Source: Microvirga sp. Mcv34 (lineage in GTDB: Bacteria; Pseudomonadota; Alphaproteobacteria; Rhizobiales; Beijerinckiaceae). Taken from it: DNA of 64,000 nt. Position numbers and translations under genes: made by a program. A model generated the notes under the pieces. It was not told the DNA's origin. It searched no databases and saw only the letters and a program-made list of their open reading frames with translations. The stretch is taken from contig NZ_JALJRK010000003.1 in assembly GCF_024519725.1 (NCBI RefSeq), forward strand, positions 143,961-207,960, given 5' to 3'. Of the stretch, positions 7,824 to 15,489 are shown in pieces. Each line of letters opens with the position of its first letter. Within the stretch, counting starts at the first letter, position 1.

Positions 7824-9716
7824 TCATTGACCATTGAACGCGGCCGCCCAATCTTCGGAACGCTTCTGAGGCGCCGGCTTCGCCTCTCCCGAGACAGGCT
7901 CCGGAACCCTCCGCGACCGCTCCTCGAGGTCGATCGATCGGAGCGCCGGCGCCTGTCGAACCGCCACGGCATAGACGGCGCAATCGAGAGCTTCGACGCG
8001 CTGTCCGCGTTTCCGAGGCTGAAACTCAATGATCGCGCGATTCCGGACGTAACGGATCGCTCGCTTCTCGCCTGTGACCTGATCGAACCAATCATCCGGG
8101 AGATCTTCGGAGAGGCGGATCGCATTGGAATTTTGTTTCCCATCCTCGGAAATTGGATCGAGCGCCAAACTCTCGATAATATCGGTCTTAACTTGATCCA
8201 CGCCGATTATGAAGAGACGGCTCCCGCCCTTCACTTTCTGAGCCTTCCGCCATACCGGCTTGGGACCGGCGTCGCCTTTGATCGCGTAAATTCGGCGATA
8301 GAGCCGCGGTTGACAGAAGTCGTAAACCTTCTGCGTCCGCCCTTCGCGGCCGCCGGAGTCGATCGCCGTCCCGTCGATCCCGATCTTCCATCCGTTCGGA
8401 TGAGTCCAAGTCGTCTTAAGGAAGGCGTCGAATTCCTGCCAAGTGCCGTCATCGAGCGTGTTTCCGTCGATGATGAAATGAGCCAGGACAAAGCGCCGGC
8501 CGTCGACCGTCCATCCGAAGAGCGTCGCCTCGATTCTGTCGTCCTGGACGTCCGCGCCGCAAGTGATAAGGACGACCTCCGCCGGTATCCGGGAACGCTT
8601 AGTGTCCGGATCCGTCGTGACGCCGAAAGATTCGACGCGGGAGGCGAGGCCGGAGGCGTCGATCGAGTTAAGCGACGTCTTCCAGACGCGGCCCTCGATC
8701 GTATTCGCGAAGACCTGGAGATCCGCCGGCCCGGACTTCTTCGCCTTCAGGAACTCGGCCGCGAGCTTCGCCCATGAGGCATTAGCCAGGAGAGAAACGA
8801 GAGTGTTGATCCGGAATCCGGCGTGCCCCTTGACCTCCGGCCGCGTCTTCCGCCATCGGCCCTTATAGACCATCGCCGGCTTATGGCGCTCGTCGATCAA
8901 CTCCTCGCAATGGGGACAGAGGAAGGCGGCCTTCTCCGGATCGCCGTCCGGCCATCGGATCATAGGCCAAAGAATTTCCGTGAACGTCCCGCAACTCGGA
9001 CAGGGAACCTCGAAGACCCGTTGATCGCTCTCCGAATAAAGCTTGTCGACGACGGAGACGCCTTCCAACGTGGGAGTGCTGCCGACGACGATCTTCCGGT
9101 CCGGATGGGCGAGCGTTCGCTTCTCGGCGAGGAGGATCGGATCGCCTTCCGCGGTTAGCTCCATACCGTCGGCCTCGTCGACGAAGAGCTTCTTCGCGTC
9201 GTGCCGGCGGAGGTTGCGAGGCGATCGAGCCGAGAGGATCTTCAGGGATCCGCCTCCGAGGAAGCTCCGCCGCGTTAGCGTGTTCCTGCCGTCGAGCCGG
9301 CCGGACCGGATCAGACCGCGGAGCGCCGGCGACGCCTCGAAGGAGGGATCGATCTCGTCGACGGCATAACCGCGAGCGTCGTCATCTGTCGGAACGAGGA
9401 GGATGATCGAGCATGGATCGACGGCCGCCGTCGCCGCGATCGCGGAGATTAGACCCTTCGTGAATCCGATACGAGCCGACTTGATAATCGAGACGCGCTC
9501 GATCGTCGGATCGCCCATGACGTCGAGCATCTCATATTGATAAGGCCAGAGGCGAAACTTTCCCGGCTTCGCGCTGGACCCTTCCGGGAGGACGAAGTTC
9601 TCCTCCGCCCATTGCGAAAGCGTGACCTTCTTCGGAGGCTTAAGCTCGTCGAAGAGGGAGAGGACGAGCGCGTTCTCCGCCTTCGTGAAGTCCGCTCGCC
9701 GAAATTCGAAACTCAT
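7824..9716 (-). CDS. Terminase large subunit (lambda gpA / GpA ATPase family)
   Basis: A 630-residue packaging motor and nuclease. The ATPase domain has a lambda-like Walker A variant KSARIGFTK (residues 79-87) and a Walker B LFVDEADGM (D180/E181). A CPSC...CPHC zinc-binding pair lies near residues 240-275. The C-terminal half has the nuclease-type region ITCGADVQDDRIEATLFGW. Length matches lambda gpA (641). Unusually, its small subunit is ~2.7 kb away, separated by accessory genes. Confidence 0.93.
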   Translation of the reverse strand: MSFEFRRADFTKAENALVLSLFDELKPPKKVTLSQWAEENFVLPEGSSAKPGKFRLWPYQYEMLDVMGDPTIERVSIIKSARIGFTKGLISAIAATAAVDPCSIILLVPTDDDARGYAVDEIDPSFEASPALRGLIRSGRLDGRNTLTRRSFLGGGSLKILSARSPRNLRRHDAKKLFVDEADGMELTAEGDPILLAEKRTLAHPDRKIVVGSTPTLEGVSVVDKLYSESDQRVFEVPCPSCGTFTEILWPMIRWPDGDPEKAAFLCPHCEELIDERHKPAMVYKGRWRKTRPEVKGHAGFRINTLVSLLANASWAKLAAEFLKAKKSGPADLQVFANTIEGRVWKTSLNSIDASGLASRVESFGVTTDPDTKRSRIPAEVVLITCGADVQDDRIEATLFGWTVDGRRFVLAHFIIDGNTLDDGTWQEFDAFLKTTWTHPNGWKIGIDGTAIDSGGREGRTQKVYDFCQPRLYRRIYAIKGDAGPKPVWRKAQKVKGGSRLFIIGVDQVKTDIIESLALDPISEDGKQNSNAIRLSEDLPDDWFDQVTGEKRAIRYVRNRAIIEFQPRKRGQRVEALDCAVYAVAVRQAPALRSIDLEERSRRVPEPVSGEAKPAPQKRSEDWAAAFNGQ

Positions 9717-9795
9717 TGTCAGTCCGTCCGATCGTGTTATCGATTGATCGTCCGGTTCTGATTGGCGTCAGATCTAGGCGTTTCCTCCTTGTCCT

Positions 9796-9835
9796 AAGCC
9801 GCTCCGAGACTCGACCCCTCGGAGCGGCTTTTCTT
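9796..9835 (+). terminator. Strong hairpin with rightward T-run upstream of terminase
   Basis: Perfect 13-bp inverted repeat (9796-9808 against 9818-9830) followed on the plus strand by TTTTCTTT. As a terminator it faces rightward, against the local gene direction, so it would stop antisense transcripts; on the leftward strand it forms a hairpin in the terminase leader. Bases 9717-9795 show no gene. Confidence 0.65.
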
Positions 9836-9876
9836 TGGTTAACGCCCCCGCGCATAAGGGCAATTCTGACAAGAAG

Positions 9877-10020
9877 TCAGGTACAGACCCATTCAACATT
9901 GTCCTGCCGTCTCCACCGCATCGCTAGGCGGCGCATGGCTTTGGCGCGACGGGGCCGGAACCAGATGAGCCAATCGGAGCGCCACACAAGGCGGGGCCAG
10001 TCATCAGGTTTCTTGAGCAT
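9877..10020 (-). CDS. Small basic Trp/Arg-rich protein (47 aa)
   Basis: A 47-codon gene (MLKKPDDWPRLVWRSDWLIW...) with a very good GGAGG box six bases before ATG 10020. It is rich in Trp and Arg, with no recognised family. It is the last of five small genes (9.88-11.05 kb) whose base usage differs from the rest of the prophage. Confidence 0.6.
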   Translation of the reverse strand: MLKKPDDWPRLVWRSDWLIWFRPRRAKAMRRLAMRWRRQDNVEWVCT

Positions 10021-10065
10021 TCATTCCTCCGTTTTCGCATAAGCGGCCTTCTGACAAGGTTCCGA

Positions 10066-10251
10066 TTATTTTCCCTTGGTGTGGGTGAGGGTGGAGCGGC
10101 TGCGCAATCGGTAGCCGAGTATCAGGTATGGGTGCTTGTCGGGATCTTCCGCCTTGTAGCGCCTCGCCCAGATCAATCCCGCAGGTCCGTCATCGTTCAG
10201 ACAGGACTTCACGTAGCCACGCTCCGTTTTGAGCCAGATTACGCGCTTCAT
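10066..10251 (-). CDS. Small hypothetical protein (61 aa)
   Basis: Begins MKRVIWLKTERGYVKSCLND and ends with a basic, Ser/Thr-rich tail. It overlaps the upstream stop (ATGA, 10248-10251), so it is likely co-translated with the coiled-coil protein. A short beta-rich protein with no recognised domain, in the accessory small-gene block between the two terminase genes. Confidence 0.6.
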   Translation of the reverse strand: MKRVIWLKTERGYVKSCLNDDGPAGLIWARRYKAEDPDKHPYLILGYRLRSRSTLTHTKGK

Positions 10252-10484
10252 CGGCTCTCCTCCTTGTTGGGCTGATGGAGAGCGGAGCGGGCTCGCTGCC
10301 CGATATCGATCCCATCATAGGTGGAACCGTCGCCAGCATACCACTTGAGGGCTTGGGTCAACGTCGTGTTGTAGACTGAAAGGTGGGCGTAGAGACTTCG
10401 GAACTCGTCCCGCTCTTTCGTCAATCGCCTATTCTCGGCTTCAAGTTCTCTGATGCGGTCTCGGTAGGCATCCAACATGCTCAT
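10248..10484 (-). CDS. Small coiled-coil protein (78 aa)
   Basis: Residues 3-45 (MLDAYRDRIRELEAENRRLT and onward) form a clear heptad coiled coil, followed by WYAGDGSTYDGIDIGQRA. Such small coiled-coil proteins are common in phage accessory blocks, and no function is implied. It is translationally coupled to the next gene by an ATGA overlap. Confidence 0.65.
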   Translation of the reverse strand: MSMLDAYRDRIRELEAENRRLTKERDEFRSLYAHLSVYNTTLTQALKWYAGDGSTYDGIDIGQRARSALHQPNKEESR

Positions 10485-10494
10485 GTCCTGGCCT

Positions 10495-10881
10495 TCAGTA
10501 GCTCAGTAGGTTGATCTGGCGCAGCCGCTCCAACGCTTCTTCATGCGAGAGGGTGGATACGAACGGCGTGCGGATCTTTTGTTTCAGTTCGCCAAGCGCT
10601 GCCGCATACTGAGACGAGCGACGATGCACGTCTTCGATCCTGGCAGGGGCGTGCGGAGGGCTGCCGGTAGATATAATCCTGGTAGGCGCAACCGGCTTGC
10701 CTGTCGCCGCATCAAAAGCGAATGTTGTTGAAGGTTCCGTCAGCGCCGCTCGTTCCGCCTCTACAAAAGCCCTCTGGTAGAGGTAGCAATCCTTTGCCTC
10801 CTCATGGCTCTTGCACATGCGCATGGTCGTGCCCCTCATGTCCTCGCCGCAGTAGTCACAATCAATGCAGTGGTTTGCCAT
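10495..10881 (-). CDS. Zinc-finger-like hypothetical protein (128 aa)
   Basis: The N-terminus carries a Cys cluster, CIDCDYCGEDMRGTTMRMC (C5, C8, C11, C23), a likely zinc-binding knuckle, followed by a Glu/Ala helix. The C-terminal third (LSHEEALERLRQINLLSY) is helical. It starts five bases after the stop of the 55-residue gene upstream. A regulatory or DNA/protein-binding role is possible, but I recognise no family. Confidence 0.65.
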   Translation of the reverse strand: MANHCIDCDYCGEDMRGTTMRMCKSHEEAKDCYLYQRAFVEAERAALTEPSTTFAFDAATGKPVAPTRIISTGSPPHAPARIEDVHRRSSQYAAALGELKQKIRTPFVSTLSHEEALERLRQINLLSY

Positions 10882-10886
10882 CGCTA

Positions 10887-11054
10887 TTACTCCTCGTCTT
10901 CTTCTGGCCCTGCCTCAAGGGCAGCGGCCGGGTTGTAATTGTCATACCAGCGACTGACCCATTTATCGGGATCAAGCTCATGGTCCGTGAGGGATTGAAG
11001 GCGCTGGAACCAAGCCATGTATTCTGCCTCTATTCGCTCCGCCAAATCTGTCAT
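10887..11054 (-). CDS. Small acidic protein (55 aa)
   Basis: MTDLAERIEAEYMAWFQRLQ... ending in GPEEDEE. An AAGAGG box precedes ATG 11054 at suitable spacing. First gene of the five-gene block of atypical composition. Function unknown. Confidence 0.6.
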   Translation of the reverse strand: MTDLAERIEAEYMAWFQRLQSLTDHELDPDKWVSRWYDNYNPAAALEAGPEEDEE

Positions 11055-11107
11055 GTTATACCTCTTTTGGCCTTAAAAGACGCCATCAAACGATCCTTTG
11101 CAGGCGC

Positions 11108-11665
11108 CTACCGAAAGTGTACGGCGGCGGCCGCCACCGGCGCCGCGTAGCGATAATATCCCATGCCCTGAAGCCGCTTGAGGAGCTTCGCGGCCCGTCT
11201 CTGAGCCGCGCGATCGATCCGCTCCTCGTCATCTGGGAGCGTCGCGGCCGCCCGAAGGCCGCCTTCCATCGCCGGGATAAAGATCTCCGTCATCGCCTCC
11301 GCGAAGGAGGATCCCTCGTTAAGCTCCAGGACGCCCCGATCGAGGAGATCTTGAAGGAAGTAGAAGAGGGAGAGCGCGATCGAGACCGCCGGCTGTTGAT
11401 CGAAGTCCGCCGCGACGGCCTCCGCGACCCGATCGATCCGCGCCGCCACCTTCCGGCGCCCCTTATCGTGAAGATCCTCGAACGGCTCGACGTTCGCCCT
11501 CTGAAGGAGCCGGACGAGCCGCTCCGTCCTCTCCGCGACCTCCCGCTTCGCCTCCTCCTGATCCGGCGCCTCCGGATCCGGCCCGAAGCAATTACAGACC
11601 GCGACGCCGAAGATCAGCCTCGCCGGGAGAGCGATCTCGACTCTCTGATCGTCTCGGAGGTTCAT
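11108..11665 (-). CDS. Hypothetical phage protein (185 aa), mostly helical
   Basis: Starts at ATG 11665, whose ATGA overlaps the upstream stop. A Cys pair (VAVCNCFG) occurs near residue 23, followed by a long charged helical region and a hydrophobic segment (PAVSIALSLFYFLQDLLDRG). The C-terminus is Ala-rich. It belongs to a four-gene overlapping run beginning at the small terminase gene. No recognised family. Confidence 0.6.
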   Translation of the reverse strand: MNLRDDQRVEIALPARLIFGVAVCNCFGPDPEAPDQEEAKREVAERTERLVRLLQRANVEPFEDLHDKGRRKVAARIDRVAEAVAADFDQQPAVSIALSLFYFLQDLLDRGVLELNEGSSFAEAMTEIFIPAMEGGLRAAATLPDDEERIDRAAQRRAAKLLKRLQGMGYYRYAAPVAAAAVHFR

Positions 11666-11946
11666 CGGCCGGCCTCCCGTTGTGCCAGAGCGCGGAGGCC
11701 GGTCTCTGCCAGATCGCCGCAAACCTTATATCCGGCTTTCCGGCCCTCGGCTCTCTCGTCGTTCCCGCCTTTGTAGCCATCCCGGAGCGCCTTGATCCGC
11801 TCGAGATACTCGATCGAGCCGGCGAGCGTCTGGATATCCTGAAGCGCCATCTCGAGAACGTTCCGCGCCTGTGCTTGGCTCCCGAGGGCGACGTCCGCGG
11901 AGTTCACCTTCGCCCATTCCTCCGGCGTTTTGTGAAGCTTTGTCAT
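11662..11946 (-). CDS. Small helical protein (94 aa)
   Basis: Begins MTKLHKTPEEWAKVNSADVA and contains a predicted helix rich in Gln/Ala (SQAQARNVLEMALQDIQTLA). Start chosen at ATG 11946 by overlap with the upstream stop. Ends by overlapping the next gene (ATGA). Function unknown. Confidence 0.62.
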   Translation of the reverse strand: MTKLHKTPEEWAKVNSADVALGSQAQARNVLEMALQDIQTLAGSIEYLERIKALRDGYKGGNDERAEGRKAGYKVCGDLAETGLRALAQREAGR

Positions 11947-12392
11947 GCCGTCGGCTCCCAGGAATGGACGTCTTTCATCGCGAAGTCGCGCTCCGCCTCT
12001 TTCGCGGGATCCCATCCGACGAGGATCCATTGCTCGCCGTCCGCCTTGTGATATTCGCTCTCCCGGTATTCGAGCCGGAGAGGGACGATCGTCCGGATCC
12101 CGCGCTCCTTTCGATAGTTCGTGTAATCAATCCAGACCGCGCGGCCGATCTCCGGGACCGGCGCCGGTTCGGTCTCCGGGAGCCGGAGATCGCCGTTCTC
12201 GACGAAGTGAGCCAGGAGCGGGAGAAGCTCCGAGACCATCCCTCGCGTTAGGTGCATCCGGCCGGCCTCGGACCCGAGCCATATACAATCCTCGTCGGCG
12301 AGGCTGCTCTCCTGGATCGAGGCCGGCTGATTATAGAGGTCCGAGAACTCGCCAATAACGAACCCGCGGCCTGTCTTGGTAAGCTGAATCAT
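11943..12392 (-). CDS. Hypothetical phage protein (149 aa)
   Basis: Begins MIQLTKTGRGFVIGEFSDLY; mixed alpha/beta, with a C-terminal half rich in Trp and Glu (EQWILVGWDPAKEAERDFAM). The start at 12392 overlaps the small-terminase stop (ATGA). The GACACGACA start-associated motif lies ~15 bases upstream, inside the terminase C-terminus. I do not recognise a family. Confidence 0.65.
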   Translation of the reverse strand: MIQLTKTGRGFVIGEFSDLYNQPASIQESSLADEDCIWLGSEAGRMHLTRGMVSELLPLLAHFVENGDLRLPETEPAPVPEIGRAVWIDYTNYRKERGIRTIVPLRLEYRESEYHKADGEQWILVGWDPAKEAERDFAMKDVHSWEPTA

Positions 12393-13048
12393 GCTGCTTC
12401 TTCCTCTGTCGTGTCTTCGTCGATCGTGTCTTCGTCCTGATCCGCGGACCCGACGGCCGGCGGAGTGTCTGTCGCCCTCGCGTTCTCCAGAGCATCGCGG
12501 CAAAGGCGCTCGAGGACTTCCGCGTCGAACGGCGTCAAATGCGGAAGCTCGAATCGTGCCTGTCCTGGAATAGCGAGGACGTTTTGCTTCACGCCTCGGA
12601 CGATCCGGCCCCATGCCCGACGGAGGTTCTCGACCGGGATCAACGTTCCTTCGAGTTGCCTCCGCTTCAGATCGGCGAGTTCGCGTTGTGACCGTGTAAG
12701 GAGAGCCTTCTCCGTTACGGCGTCGATCCCGTTCCCGCCCTGCCGGCCGGCCGCTTGCTCCCGGAGATGCCGCGAGACGTTCCGGATCGTCTGTCGGAAG
12801 TCGAACCGGCCGCGGCCGATCCTGATCGCGATCCCCTTCTCGACGTAGCGCGTCAGGGACATTGGATCGCAATCCAGAAGCTCGCAAAGCTCGTTCGTCG
12901 AGACGATAACCCGCTCCTCGTCGAGCGATCGGCCGCGCGTCGGCGTCGTCTTAGAAAGAGGGATAGAGGTCTTCGGCTTTGACGAAGCCCGTTTTCTGCT
13001 TGGCTTCTTTCCGCTCTTCGCCGCTGTTTTCTTCGGCTTGGTTGTCAT
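12389..13048 (-). CDS. Terminase small subunit (Nu1-like)
   Basis: A 219-residue DNA-packaging protein. After a Lys-rich N-terminus (residues 1-40), STNELCELLDCDPMSLTRYV with the following KGIAIRIGRGRFDF forms the winged helix-turn-helix by which Nu1-type proteins recognise cos. A helical dimerisation and large-subunit binding region follows, with a very acidic end. The ATG overlaps the upstream gene by 98 bp; a downstream GTG (VIVSTNEL) could be the true start. It lies just left of a 270-bp non-coding region that may hold the packaging site. Confidence 0.83.
   Translation of the reverse strand: MTTKPKKTAAKSGKKPSRKRASSKPKTSIPLSKTTPTRGRSLDEERVIVSTNELCELLDCDPMSLTRYVEKGIAIRIGRGRFDFRQTIRNVSRHLREQAAGRQGGNGIDAVTEKALLTRSQRELADLKRRQLEGTLIPVENLRRAWGRIVRGVKQNVLAIPGQARFELPHLTPFDAEVLERLCRDALENARATDTPPAVGSADQDEDTIDEDTTEEEAA
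12407..12415 (-). repeat. Start-associated motif GACACGACA
   Basis: Exact copy, 15 bases before ATG 12392, inside the acidic C-terminus of the small terminase gene; a near copy (GACACGATC) lies just upstream of it. Confidence 0.7.
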
Positions 13049-13388
13049 GTGTCTGCCCTATCAATTCCATCGGATAGGCTCCGATCGCGATCAGCCCGTC
13101 GACCGTGATCCGGTAGTTCGCCGTCCGAGCGCCGAACGTCGTCCCGCCCTCGTTCCACTCGTCGATATATCCGCGGTCCCGGAGAGCGGTCCGATAGTGA
13201 TGATCGAGCCGCGCCTCCGGCATGGTCCAGGAGCGTAGGTCTTTCGGCCATTCGACCCGGAGGTCGCCGTCGACGAGAGAAACCCAAGGCCCGAAATTCT
13301 CATAAATGCCGCGGAGGAGCCGGAGGAGTTTCGCCTCATACGCTGGATTCCGTCGCGGAGCCGGGATGCTGATATCGTGTCGTGTCAT
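12951..13388 (-). CDS. Hypothetical winged-helix-like protein (145 aa)
   Basis: Starts MTRHDISIPAPRRNPAYEAK; the central region (RLLRGIYENFGPWVSLVDGD ... DHHYRTALRDRGYIDEWNEG ... YRITVDGLIAIGAYP) has the helix-helix-strand pattern of a winged-helix fold. It overlaps the start of the small terminase gene by about 98 bp. Its first codons contain an exact start-associated motif. First gene left of the 270-bp control region, so probably read from its own promoter. Confidence 0.62.
   Translation of the reverse strand: MTRHDISIPAPRRNPAYEAKLLRLLRGIYENFGPWVSLVDGDLRVEWPKDLRSWTMPEARLDHHYRTALRDRGYIDEWNEGGTTFGARTANYRITVDGLIAIGAYPMELIGQTHDNQAEENSGEERKEAKQKTGFVKAEDLYPSF
13378..13386 (-). repeat. Start-associated motif GACACGACA
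   Basis: Exact copy overlapping the start codon region (ATG 13388) of the 12951-13388 gene, codons 1-4. Confidence 0.7.
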
Positions 13389-13658
13389 GGTGCAAACTAT
13401 CGTCCTAAATTCCATTTTTGAGAACCGAATTTCGAAGGCTTTCGCTCCCTGAAAACGGCCGAATTTCAACGCTTTTCCGAGAACCGTTGATTTTGCTCGC
13501 CTTTTTCTAACGTAACGGCCCTTGGAACTTCAAAAATTGAGCGAGATTTCGGGAGGCAGCGCCCCCGCATGGCGGCCCCCTCCATACCGATCCTTATAGG
13601 GGGGGGTGTGGCGCGGCTGCATCACTATTGCAATCGCGCAACGCCGCATGACCCTGCC
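13389..13658. other. Non-coding control region; candidate packaging (cos) site
   Basis: No gene is seen in these 270 bp. The right part has a run of eight G inside TATAGGGGGGGGTGTGGCG (13597-13615) and a GC-rich palindromic patch. The left part is AT-rich with two copies of CGAATTTC (13426, 13460) resembling the prophage operator-like palindromes. A position next to the small terminase gene is where lambda-type phages carry cos. It probably also holds the promoter for the terminase operon. Confidence 0.45.
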
Positions 13659-14438
13659 TCATAGGAGCGTCTCCCTTCGAGCGCCCTTCCTCATGTTCGC
13701 TCCCGCCCACATCGGACGGAGGTTGGTCAGCGCCCACGCTGCGCGAATATCGTCTTCGTCTTCGAGATCAAAAGCCGAGACAGGAACGATATGGTCGATA
13801 TGGATCTCTCCCGCGACGAACCGCTCCCAATTCATTCCCGGCTCGAACTGCCGCTCGATGTGCTGCTTCAGTCGCGACGCTGAGTACCCGAGGAATGTCT
13901 CGAGAGTCGGGCTCTTCCTGTCAGTCGTTATGATCTTCCGAAGTGTGTATTGAATGTTCCGAGATCGTCGCTTCTTTCGGAATTGGTTTCGTACTCTCTC
14001 CCTAAGATTGAAGGCCGGATCGTTCTGATATCGCCGCCGTCTTGACTCGCTATGGCTAATTCCCGGCTCGAGCCACGGCTTTGCCTCTCGCTCCTTAGCT
14101 TTCGCCCTCTCCATTAGCTGCCTACGCTCCTCCCTAGCCTGCTTCGCGCACTCCTTCACCCACATGAAATAGGCGTCGCGAGGTCTATACCGCTTGCCAG
14201 CGCGTCGCGCCGCGCGCTCGCGTTCGGCCCTCTTCTCCTCTGTCGTCGGCCTCTTCTTGCGGTGTGTATGCTTTCCCGCTCTAGCAACGGCCGCGCACTC
14301 ACGACAGGATGAATAAAGCCCGTCGAGCCTATCCTTCTTCGGCCAAAAGGCGACCGCCGGCTTCGTGATGCCGCAAGCGCAACACCGCTTTTCGGCGACT
14401 GTCGGCTCCGGAACATAGATCGGGACGAGACGAGGCAT
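13659..14438 (-). CDS. HNH endonuclease with N-terminal zinc ribbon
   Basis: A 259-residue protein. The N-terminus has two Cys pairs (CCACG at ~20, CREC at ~46), a zinc-ribbon layout; the middle is very basic and helical. The C-terminal HNH core carries IHIDHIVPVSAFDLE and ALTNLRPMWAGANMRKG, with the His-Asp-His and Asn metal/nuclease residues. HNH nucleases beside terminases often assist cos cleavage and packaging in HK97-like phages; a free-standing homing-type nuclease is the alternative. The start at 14438 overlaps the upstream stop (TAATG). Confidence 0.85.
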   Translation of the reverse strand: MPRLVPIYVPEPTVAEKRCCACGITKPAVAFWPKKDRLDGLYSSCRECAAVARAGKHTHRKKRPTTEEKRAERERAARRAGKRYRPRDAYFMWVKECAKQAREERRQLMERAKAKEREAKPWLEPGISHSESRRRRYQNDPAFNLRERVRNQFRKKRRSRNIQYTLRKIITTDRKSPTLETFLGYSASRLKQHIERQFEPGMNWERFVAGEIHIDHIVPVSAFDLEDEDDIRAAWALTNLRPMWAGANMRKGARRETLL

Positions 14439-14644
14439 TAGCGCGGCTCCGTCAGCCATTGGAGTTCGGGACGGGTTAGGTCGACCATGCTCGCTGGCCA
14501 CCAATCCAGCCACGCCTGAGATTGCGGGCTTTCGGGATGCATTTCGAATTCGACCTCAAGGATCGGCACATTTCTATCCGACCCTCCCCCGACGAACCGG
14601 ATCCTCCCGGTAGGTTTCATTTGACACCACTCCGATTCAATCAT
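14438..14644 (-). CDS. Hypothetical protein (68 aa)
   Basis: MIESEWCQMKPTGRIRFVGG..., a small Trp-rich, beta-type protein. It overlaps the neighbouring genes at both ends, which supports that it is translated. Function unknown. Confidence 0.6.
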   Translation of the reverse strand: MIESEWCQMKPTGRIRFVGGGSDRNVPILEVEFEMHPESPQSQAWLDWWPASMVDLTRPELQWLTEPR

Positions 14645-15002
14645 TGTCCCTGCTCTCCTGATCTATGAGGATCACCCGAATCCCCGCGGCCCTGCCGCGC
14701 TCGATCATATCCTTCGTGCCCTTGCCACCGGGAAAGGCGATGACCGCGTCTGGCTTCCCTTCGTCGATCATCTCTTGGTTTCTGATCGGTCCGGCCTTCC
14801 GGCCGTGCGTCTCCCAATCTGCCGGGAAGGAGCCGCATCGGATCCCGCGCTCCTGCGCCCAATCGAAGGCGAGGAGATCGGCGCCGTCCGACACGCCTTG
14901 AATGATGAAGGAGAGGCCGAGGCGCTCGACCGCTGCGTCTAAGACTTGATAGAGCCGCGCCCTATCCCGATACCGGCGGCCGCCGCAAACGATCGCCTTC
15001 AT
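14637..15002 (-). CDS. SLOG-family nucleotide-binding protein (DUF2493, YspA-like)
   Basis: A 121-residue single-domain protein with the DUF2493 signatures: VCGGRRYRDRARL at the start, QGVSDGADLLAFDWAQERGI in the middle, and PDAVIAFPGGKGTKDMI, the SLOG Rossmann-like nucleotide site. SLOG proteins sense or process nucleotides or ADP-ribose-type ligands. Phages often carry them beside HD and MazG proteins, as here. The exact ligand is unknown. Confidence 0.88.
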   Translation of the reverse strand: MKAIVCGGRRYRDRARLYQVLDAAVERLGLSFIIQGVSDGADLLAFDWAQERGIRCGSFPADWETHGRKAGPIRNQEMIDEGKPDAVIAFPGGKGTKDMIERGRAAGIRVILIDQESRDND

Positions 15003-15163
15003 TCCTGCCTCTCCGCGAGATCAAGCGCGATGAAGAGCGCCAAGACGGCCGCGACGACCCAGACGGAAGGCCAAGAGCCGACGCCGGCGTTATATGCGTC
15101 CTCGAACTTGCCGGCGAAGACGACACCGGCGCCGAAGGCGAGGATCGGAGGAAGGCGCCTCAT
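14999..15163 (-). CDS. Small membrane protein (54 aa)
   Basis: Starts at ATG 15163 in an ATGA overlap with the upstream gene. Two hydrophobic segments (LPPILAFGAGVVFAG; VWVVAAVLALFIALDLA) predict membrane insertion. It overlaps the next gene too. Role unknown; a small inner-membrane phage protein. Confidence 0.6.
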   Translation of the reverse strand: MRRLPPILAFGAGVVFAGKFEDAYNAGVGSWPSVWVVAAVLALFIALDLAERQE

Positions 15164-15489
15164 GAGCCGCGCTCCTCGAGCGCCTTCCGTCCGGCGTCTG
15201 TAACCTCGAACCGCGTTCCCCATCCATTCGACTCGCCTTCGACGAGGAGGCCGCGTCCGACGAGAAATCGAGCGACCTCGAGGAATTCCGGGCGAACGAC
15301 GGCTTCAGGATGAGGGATGATCTCCCGCAATAGGCCGGCTTCGTTATCTGTGAGCGCCTGGACGCCGTCGAGGAGGGACAGGATCAACGCCCATCCGTCG
15401 CGCGTGATGTTGATCGAAGGGGAGGCGAGGCCGCTCTTCGCGATCCGGCTCCGGATATGTTCGGCGATCTTCTTCGCGTCTGCGCTCAT
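15160..15489 (-). CDS. Hypothetical protein with winged-helix-like C-terminus (109 aa)
   Basis: MSADAKKIAEHIRSRIAKSG... The C-terminal part (residues 69-105: FLEVARFLVGRGLLVEGESN, then RFEVTDAGRKALEE) has the typical end of a winged-helix domain (strand, then T-D-A-G-R-K-A-L). ATGA overlaps at both ends. It may be a small transcription factor; its target is unknown. Confidence 0.62.
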   Translation of the reverse strand: MSADAKKIAEHIRSRIAKSGLASPSINITRDGWALILSLLDGVQALTDNEAGLLREIIPHPEAVVRPEFLEVARFLVGRGLLVEGESNGWGTRFEVTDAGRKALEERGS

